Source: Actinomycetes bacterium
GTDB lineage: Bacteria > Actinomycetota > Actinomycetes > Actinomycetales > Cellulomonadaceae
Length of the DNA stretch: 6,926 nucleotides
NCBI GenBank assembly: GCA_023412515.1
Contig: JAEYNO010000190.1
Location: 1-6,926, forward strand
Direction of reading: 5' to 3'
Shown: positions 1-4,099 of the stretch, piece by piece
How positions within the stretch are numbered: position 1 is the first letter of the stretch
Layout of the letters: every line of letters begins with the position of its first letter
Translations under genes and position numbers: made by a program
Notes under the pieces: model-generated
Database searches by the model: none
The model's input: only the letters and a program-made list of their open reading frames with translations
Told to the model about the DNA's origin: nothing

Positions 1-535
1 CTCGCGCACCGTGAGCGCGTGGCGCGAGGACGGCCGCACGGTCGTCGCCATCCCGGCACGCTTCACGCGTGCGCAGGAGCGCGAGTGGGTCGCGCGCATG
101 GTCGAGCGGCTCGCGGCGCAGGAGCGCCGCCGACGCCCGTCGGACGCGCAGCTCGCGGCGCGCGCGACCGAGCTGTCGCGCCGGTACCTGGGCGGGCGGG
201 CCGTGCCGACGAGCGTGCGGTGGTCGACGAACCAGGGGCGGCGCTGGGGGTCGTGCACGCCGTCCGAGGGCACGATCCGGATCTCCGACCGCGTGCGGGG
301 CATGCCGCGGTGGGTGCTCGACTACGTGCTGCTGCACGAGCTCACCCACCTGCTGCAGCCCGGGCACGGCGAGGCGTTCTGGGCCGAGCTCGAGGCGTAC
401 CCGCACACGCAGCGCGCACGGGGCTTCCTCGAGGGCTGCGCGTTCGCGCGCGACGGCGCCGAGGGGTCACGCGACGACGAGCCGTCCGACGACCCGGCCG
501 TGACCGACGAGGTCGACGAGGGACCCGACGCCTGA
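1..535 (+). CDS. YgjP/DUF45-type (M48-annotated) zinc metallopeptidase-like protein, 5' end cut off
   Basis: This is a gluzincin-type zinc metallohydrolase-like protein of the YgjP (DUF45) family, often annotated as an M48 family metallopeptidase. It should be soluble and cytoplasmic, as no signal peptide or membrane segment is visible. Counting from the GTG at position 11 as residue 1, HELTH lies at residues 109-113, followed by a third likely zinc ligand, H119, in PGHGEAFW. The family motif WGSC lies at residues 79-82. The frame stays open to the left edge (first full codon at 2), and the edge residues SRTVSAW resemble the interior of family members, which usually read RR.RTVSA. The true start is therefore probably upstream of the window, and the GTG at 11 is probably internal. 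The last 30 or so residues are an acidic tail that looks disordered. The substrate is unknown; E. coli YgjP has been reported to act on UTP, so peptidase activity should not be assumed. The stop is TGA at 533-535. Confidence 0.9.
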   Translation, partial: SRTVSAWREDGRTVVAIPARFTRAQEREWVARMVERLAAQERRRRPSDAQLAARATELSRRYLGGRAVPTSVRWSTNQGRRWGSCTPSEGTIRISDRVRGMPRWVLDYVLLHELTHLLQPGHGEAFWAELEAYPHTQRARGFLEGCAFARDGAEGSRDDEPSDDPAVTDEVDEGPDA

Positions 536-551
536 CGGGCTACCCCCCCGT

Positions 552-591
552 GCGGCGGGAGCCGGGCCGTCGGCGCGGCCGCGCCCGCCGC
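552..591. terminator. GC-rich inverted repeat between convergent genes, possible bidirectional terminator
   Basis: GCGGCGGG at 552-559 is perfectly repeated in inverted form as CCCGCCGC at 584-591. Between the arms lies a perfect 14-bp palindrome, GGCGCGGCCGCGCC, at 572-585 that competes for the same bases, and CGGCG (571-575) can also pair with CGCCG (586-590). The position, in the 65-bp gap between two converging stop codons, suits a shared terminator. No T-tract follows in either direction, which is common in high-GC actinobacteria but leaves the call weak. Inverted repeats are expected by chance in sequence this GC-rich. Confidence 0.35.
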
Positions 592-600
592 CGTGGCGCG

Positions 601-2034
601 TCAGTCCGCGGGGCGGTCCTCCGGCGCGCCGCCCGACGCGCCGTCCGCGTCGTCGAGGATCTGCGCGAGCGCGCGGTCGAGGTCGGCGGACTCGTCGACG
701 GCGGCCTGCCGTCGTGCGTCGTAGCCCGCCGGGTCGTCGAGGTCCTCCGACGTCGGGACGAGGTCGGGGTGCTCCCAGACCGCGTCGCGTCCGTCGATCC
801 CGCGCGTCGCCGCGAGGTGTGCCCACACCGTCGCCGCGTCGCGCAGGCGTCGCGGGCGCAGCTCGAGGCCGACGAGGCTCGCGAAGGCCTGCTCCGCGGG
901 ACCGCCGGCGGCCCGGCGCCGACGCACCATCTCCCGCAGCGGCACGGCGTGCGGCAGGTGGGGCGTCGCGGCCGCGGTGGCGACCTCGTCGACCCACCCT
1001 TCGACGAGCGCCAGCGCGGTCTCGAGGCGGGCCAGCGCGGCCTGCTGGGCCGGTGTCGTCTGCGGTGCGAACACGCCGCCCGAGAGGGCCGCCTGCAACG
1101 CGCTCGGGTCCGTGGGGTCGATCGACCGCACGGCGTCCTCGAGGTGCTCGACGTCGATCGTGATGCCGCGCGCGTACTCCGCGACGGCGTCCAGCAGGTG
1201 CGCGCGCAGCCACGGCACGTGCGCGAACAGCCGGCTCGCGGCGGCCTCCCGCAGCGCGAGGTACAGGCGCACCTCCTCCAGGGGCGTGTCCAGCCCCTCG
1301 GCGAACGCGTCGACGTTGGCGGCGACGAGCGCGGGCGCGGGCCGCTCGAGCAGCGGCAGACCGATGTCGGTCGTGCCGAACGCCTCGCGCGCGAGGGTCC
1401 CGGCCGCCTGGCCGACCTGCAGCCCGAACACGGCCGAGCCGATGCCCCGCAGCAGCTGCGACGGGTCGGCCGCGGTGCCGCCGGGCAGCCCGTCCGGGAG
1501 CGCGCCGCCGAGCTCGCCGAACGCGGGGCCGAGCGCACCGGCGAGCGCGGTCGACAGCGACGTCGCGACCGGCTCGGTCAGCACGCGCCACGTCGGCAGG
1601 GTCGCCTCGACCCACTCGGCGCGGCTCCAGGCGTGCGTGGCACCGGTCGACGGCGGCAGCTCGGTCGCGGCGTCGAGCCACAGCTCGGCCACCGACAGGG
1701 CGTCGCGCACGTCCTTGACGCGCGCGGGCGACAGCGTCGGGTCGCCGCCGAGCGCCGCCTGCTGGCGCGCCAGGTCGTGCGCCATCTGCCAGTTCACGGG
1801 CTGGTCGCCCGAGGTGGCGAGCATGCGCTGGACCTGGGCCATCGCCTGCTGCAGCGCGGCCGGGTCGGCGGGCAGGCCCGAGGCCGCGGCCATCGCGGCG
1901 GGGTCCACGCCGAGCTCGCGCATCTCGCGGATCGCGTCGTCGGCCGCGGGTCCGAGCATCGCGCGGAGCATCTGCTCCCACTGCTGGGGGCCGGCGCCGT
2001 CGGGGCCGTCGGTGGAAGGGACGTCGGGGCTCAT
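601..2034 (-). CDS. Zincin_2 / DUF2342-like putative zinc-dependent metalloprotease, 477 aa
   Basis: This actinobacterial protein belongs to the Zincin_2 (PF10103) group, usually annotated as zinc-dependent metalloprotease or putative hydrolase; M. tuberculosis Rv3195 (about 472 aa, from memory) is the likely counterpart. The length fits a complete member. Recognisable family stretches are AWSRAEWVEATLPTWR (135-150), GSAVFGLQVGQAAGTLA (199-215), TDIGLPL (222-228), EVRLYLALREAAASRLFAHVPWLRAHL (254-280, positions only approximate at the edges), YARGITID (287-294), VEGWVDEV (344-351), and the C-terminal block GGPAEQAF to HPDLVP (377-427). No HExxH is present; REAAASR (262-268) sits where the zincin motif is expected. 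There is no signal peptide or membrane helix, so it is probably cytoplasmic. The start is ATG at 2034-2032, preceded by AGGAGG with a 5-nt spacer. The stop is TGA (601-603). It is transcribed divergently from the YlbL-like protease gene. Catalytic activity and substrate are unproven. Confidence 0.9.
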   Translation of the reverse strand: MSPDVPSTDGPDGAGPQQWEQMLRAMLGPAADDAIREMRELGVDPAAMAAASGLPADPAALQQAMAQVQRMLATSGDQPVNWQMAHDLARQQAALGGDPTLSPARVKDVRDALSVAELWLDAATELPPSTGATHAWSRAEWVEATLPTWRVLTEPVATSLSTALAGALGPAFGELGGALPDGLPGGTAADPSQLLRGIGSAVFGLQVGQAAGTLAREAFGTTDIGLPLLERPAPALVAANVDAFAEGLDTPLEEVRLYLALREAAASRLFAHVPWLRAHLLDAVAEYARGITIDVEHLEDAVRSIDPTDPSALQAALSGGVFAPQTTPAQQAALARLETALALVEGWVDEVATAAATPHLPHAVPLREMVRRRRAAGGPAEQAFASLVGLELRPRRLRDAATVWAHLAATRGIDGRDAVWEHPDLVPTSEDLDDPAGYDARRQAAVDESADLDRALAQILDDADGASGGAPEDRPAD

Positions 2035-2039
2035 GCGTG

Positions 2040-2045
2040 CCTCCT
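2040..2045 (-). promoter_or_regulatory. Ribosome binding site AGGAGG of the Zincin_2 gene
   Basis: On the minus strand AGGAGG lies 5 nt upstream of the ATG at 2034-2032. It is a perfect Shine-Dalgarno match and decides this start over an in-frame upstream extension reaching 2154, whose 40 extra residues are Arg/Ala-rich and unlike the family. Confidence 0.88.
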
Positions 2046-2065
2046 GGCGCTGCCGGGGAGATCTC

Positions 2066-2071
2066 ACGGTA
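2066..2071 (-). promoter_or_regulatory. Candidate -10 box (TACCGT) for the Zincin_2 gene
   Basis: On the minus strand TACCGT matches the actinobacterial housekeeping -10 pattern TAnnnT. It lies 32 nt upstream of the start codon, which would give a short leader carrying the AGGAGG site. No convincing -35 box is seen at 16-19 nt. An 8-bp palindrome, GAGATCTC (2058-2065), lies directly downstream, near the expected transcription start. This is a pattern-only call. Confidence 0.35.
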
Positions 2072-2119
2072 ACCGCGCGGCCTGTGCGAGCACGCCGCCG
2101 GGCGCCCGGGTTCGCTGAC

Positions 2120-2155
2120 GGCGCACACGCGCCGCGTCGTCGTGCGCGCGGCACG
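2120..2155. repeat. Two adjacent small inverted repeats in the divergent intergenic region
   Basis: GGCGC (2120-2124) and GCGCC (2129-2133) form a 5-bp perfect stem with a 4-nt loop. CGTGC (2141-2145) and GCACG (2151-2155) form a second 5-bp stem with a 5-nt loop. Both lie upstream of the candidate -10 box of the protease gene, where an operator could sit. At this GC content short stems arise easily by chance, so no function is claimed. Confidence 0.25.
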
Positions 2156-2170
2156 CACGGCGTGGTGGTG

Positions 2171-2176
2171 GATGAT
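2171..2176 (+). promoter_or_regulatory. Candidate -10 box (GATGAT) for a leaderless YlbL-like protease transcript
   Basis: GATGAT differs from TATGAT/TAnnnT at the first base only and lies 7 nt upstream of the GTG at 2184. No Shine-Dalgarno sequence precedes that GTG. The spacing would place the transcription start at the start codon itself, the leaderless layout common in actinobacteria. The competing reading is that the ATG inside this hexamer (2172-2174, in frame) is the start codon; it too lacks a good ribosome binding site. No -35 box was recognised. Confidence 0.35.
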
Positions 2177-2183
2177 CGGTGCC

Positions 2184-3395
2184 GTGCGAGACCACGAGCC
2201 CACGCCCGACCCGTCCGGCACGCGCACGCCGTCCGGCGCGACGCCCGCGGCGGGCGCGGACGCGGACGCGACGCAGCCGCCGGCCGACCCGTTCGCGGCC
2301 GACGCCGCAGCGGACGACGAGGCCCCGCGGCAGGCCGTCACGCCGCGCGCGCTGGTCCTGTCGTTCGGCATGCTCGTCGCGACCGTGCTGGCGGGTGTCC
2401 TCGCGGTGGTGCCGGCGCCGTACGCCGTGAACAGCCCAGGGCCGACGCGCGACGTCCTGGGCGAGGTCGACGGCGAACCTCTGATCCAGGTCACGGGGGC
2501 CGAGACGTACCCCTCGACGGGGCAGCTGCGGCTCACCACGATCGCCGGCAGCGGGGGACCGGGCTACCCGGCGTACCTGCTCGACGTGCTGCGGGGCTGG
2601 TTCTCCGCCTCGTCGGTCGTGCAGCCCGTGGAGGTCGTCTACCCGCGGGACGTGACGCAGCAGCAGATCGACGAGTCGAACGCGGGCGCGATGGTCTCGT
2701 CGCAGGAGAACGCGACCGTCGCGGCGCTCGCCGAGCTGGGCTACGAGGTCCCGGCGACGCTCGTGGTCGCGGGCACGGTCGAGGGGACCGACGCCGAGGG
2801 ACGCCTCGAGGAGGGCGACGTCATCACCGCGCTGGACGGCGAGCCGCTCCCCGACTACCAGACGCTCGTCGAGCGGCTCGCCGACCTCGAGCCGGGCGCC
2901 ACGGTCACGCTCACGGTCACGAGGCACGGCGCCGCGGTGGACGTGCCGGTGGTGACGGGCGAGCGCGAGGACGGGGGAGCGCAGATCGGCGTCTACATCG
3001 ACCCGTCGTTCGACCTGCCCGTCGACGTCGAGATCACCATCGAGGGGATCGGCGGCCCGAGCGCCGGCACCATGTTCGCGCTCGGCATCGTGGACCTGCT
3101 GACCCCCGAGGACGAGGCGAACGGCCAGGACATCGCCGGGACCGGGACCATGGACGTCACGGGGGCGGTCGGCCCGATCGGCGGCATCCGGCAGAAGCTC
3201 GCGGGTGCGGCCCGCGACGGCGCGACGTGGTTCCTCGCGCCCGCCGCGAACTGCGACGAGGTCGTCGGCCACGTGCCCGACGGGCTGCGGGTCGTGCGGG
3301 TCGCGACGCTGCACGAGGCGCGCGAGGCGATGGTCGCGATCGGCGCGGGCACGGCCGACGACCTCCCGACCTGCACCGCGGCCGACGCGGGCTGA
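2184..3395 (+). CDS. YlbL-like membrane-anchored PDZ domain / Lon-type (S16) serine protease
   Basis: This is a predicted membrane-tethered serine protease of the YlbL group, 403 aa from the GTG at 2184. Residues 1-54 form an Asp/Ala/Pro-rich cytoplasmic tail. One transmembrane helix spans about 55-77 (ALVLSFGMLVATVLAGVLAVV), putting the rest outside. A PDZ domain covers about 190-258, including GRLEEGDVITALDGEPL. The C-terminal Lon-type domain carries the dyad: Ser293 in GGPSAGTMFALGIVD and Lys338 in IGGIRQKLAGA. Both catalytic residues are present, so the enzyme should be active. It lacks the ATPase domain of Lon. B. subtilis YlbL (about 341 aa) helps degrade the division inhibitor YneA; whether this protein has a similar substrate is unknown. 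In-frame alternative starts are ATG 2172 and GTG 2142, none with a clear ribosome binding site. M. tuberculosis Rv3194c is the likely counterpart. The stop is TGA (3393-3395), 6 bp from the converging PPA1309 gene. Confidence 0.92.
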   Translation: MRDHEPTPDPSGTRTPSGATPAAGADADATQPPADPFAADAAADDEAPRQAVTPRALVLSFGMLVATVLAGVLAVVPAPYAVNSPGPTRDVLGEVDGEPLIQVTGAETYPSTGQLRLTTIAGSGGPGYPAYLLDVLRGWFSASSVVQPVEVVYPRDVTQQQIDESNAGAMVSSQENATVAALAELGYEVPATLVVAGTVEGTDAEGRLEEGDVITALDGEPLPDYQTLVERLADLEPGATVTLTVTRHGAAVDVPVVTGEREDGGAQIGVYIDPSFDLPVDVEITIEGIGGPSAGTMFALGIVDLLTPEDEANGQDIAGTGTMDVTGAVGPIGGIRQKLAGAARDGATWFLAPAANCDEVVGHVPDGLRVVRVATLHEAREAMVAIGAGTADDLPTCTAADAG

Positions 3396-3401
3396 CGCCG
3401 G

Positions 3402-3980
3402 CTAGAGCAGCGTCGCGCGCACGGCCTCGACCAGCCCCGGCACGAGGTCCGGGCCCTGACCGACCGCGTCGTCCGCGTCGTGCGCGCGCGTGCGGACCGC
3501 GCACCACGCGGGGCCGTCGCGCAGCACGCCGACCGCGAGACGCACGTCCTGGCGCTGCGGGTGCGCCAGGAGCGCCGCGAGCGCCGCGTCGGGGTCGGAG
3601 GGCAGGTCCTCCTCCGCACCCGGGGGCAGCACGACGCGCTCGACCGTGACGGCCGCGCCGTCCACCGTCGCGGGCCACGACAGCCCCCCGAGCAGGCGCT
3701 CGAGGTCCTCGGCCGCGGGCACGCCCTCCTGCTCGATCGACGTGAGGTGCTGGTCGTCGGCCCGCGCGGCCGCGAGCACCTCGGGCGCCAGCTGCTCGGC
3801 GAGCCCCGGTTCGGCGGCCAGCGCGGCCTGCGTGCGCACGAGCGCGAACACGCGCACGGGAGCGTCCCAGCCCGCGGCGGCGACGTGGTGCTCGATCTCG
3901 CGCACCGCGTCGGCGAGCGCGCGGGTCGCGCGGTCCTCGGGGGTGCTGGCGGGCTCGGGGGGAGTCGAAGGCGTGCTCAC
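3402..3980 (-). CDS. PPA1309 family protein (conserved actinobacterial, function unknown), 192 aa
   Basis: This is recognised as a PPA1309 family protein, a small cytoplasmic family of actinobacteria named after a Cutibacterium acnes locus and without known function. Counting from GTG as residue 1, residues 1-16 are Pro/Ser/Thr-rich and probably disordered. A helical region with EIEHHVAAAGWDAPVRVFALV (positions about 28-48) follows, then an Ala/Leu-rich helix (51-73), DDQHLTSIEQEG (75-86), a WPATVDGAAVTVERVVLPP strand region (102-120), and a C-terminal half with HPQRQDVRLAVGVLRDG (140-156). No signal peptide, membrane helix or catalytic motif is visible. GTG at 3980-3978 is chosen because an upstream in-frame extension to 4070 adds residues unlike the family and runs into the divergent promoter region. 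No Shine-Dalgarno is seen. The stop is TAG (3404-3402). The gene sits between the YlbL-like protease and UPF0182, a conserved setting, but its role there is unknown. Confidence 0.87.
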   Translation of the reverse strand: MSTPSTPPEPASTPEDRATRALADAVREIEHHVAAAGWDAPVRVFALVRTQAALAAEPGLAEQLAPEVLAAARADDQHLTSIEQEGVPAAEDLERLLGGLSWPATVDGAAVTVERVVLPPGAEEDLPSDPDAALAALLAHPQRQDVRLAVGVLRDGPAWCAVRTRAHDADDAVGQGPDLVPGLVEAVRATLL

Positions 3981-3986
3981 GCGACC

Positions 3987-3992
3987 ATCGTC
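3987..3992 (-). promoter_or_regulatory. Candidate -10 box (GACGAT) for a leaderless PPA1309 transcript
   Basis: On the minus strand GACGAT, one base from TAnnnT, lies 6 nt upstream of the GTG start at 3980. No purine-rich ribosome binding site lies between. The arrangement mirrors that at the YlbL-like gene (GATGAT, 7 nt, GTG) and suggests transcription starting at the start codon. No -35 box was recognised at normal spacing, so this rests on the hexamer and spacing alone. Confidence 0.3.
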
Positions 3993-4001
3993 GCACCGTG
4001 T

Positions 4002-4028
4002 GGGAACCTGGGACGCGCCGGGCCCGTT
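4002..4028 (+). promoter_or_regulatory. Candidate ECF sigma-factor promoter (GGGAAC-N17-CGTT) for the UPF0182 gene
   Basis: GGGAAC at 4002-4007 is followed after 17 nt by CGTT at 4025-4028. Read as GGAAC-N18-GTT, it fits the SigR/SigH-type stress promoter pattern of actinobacteria (GGAAY-N18-GTT) and resembles other ECF promoters. It points toward the UPF0182 gene, and transcription would begin about 65 nt upstream of its GTG start, leaving room for a leader with a ribosome binding site. The match was found by eye; chance occurrence cannot be excluded. Confidence 0.4.
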
Positions 4029-4084
4029 GCCACGGTGGGCGCTCACGCCCGCCCGAGAGCCCACCCGCACCGCCGACCGACGAC

Positions 4085-4089
4085 GAGGA
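4085..4089 (+). promoter_or_regulatory. Weak ribosome binding site (GAGGA) of the UPF0182 gene
   Basis: GAGGA lies 10 nt upstream of the GTG at 4100, slightly farther than ideal. It is the only purine-rich site near this start and there is no nearer in-frame ATG or GTG upstream, so it supports the start at 4100. Confidence 0.45.
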
Positions 4090-4099
4090 CCGCCACGCC

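Noticed and set aside
2035..2154. A 40-residue N-terminal extension of the Zincin_2 protein
   Set aside because: The perfect AGGAGG site at 2040-2045 and the family-like N-terminus fix the start at 2034; the extension is Arg-rich and unlike the family.
467..2539. A minus-strand open frame of 690 codons across the Zincin_2 gene
   Set aside because: It is out of frame with the recognised gene on the same strand, with Arg/Pro-rich composition and no motifs.
977..3649. A plus-strand open frame of 890 codons crossing the Zincin_2 and protease genes
   Set aside because: It is Arg/Ser/Ala-rich, shows no recognisable domain, and runs antisense to or out of frame with two clear families. Long shadow frames are expected at this GC content because stop codons are rare.
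3981..4070. A 30-residue N-terminal extension of the PPA1309 protein
   Set aside because: The extra residues are not family-like and would occupy the divergent promoter region with the candidate ECF promoter.
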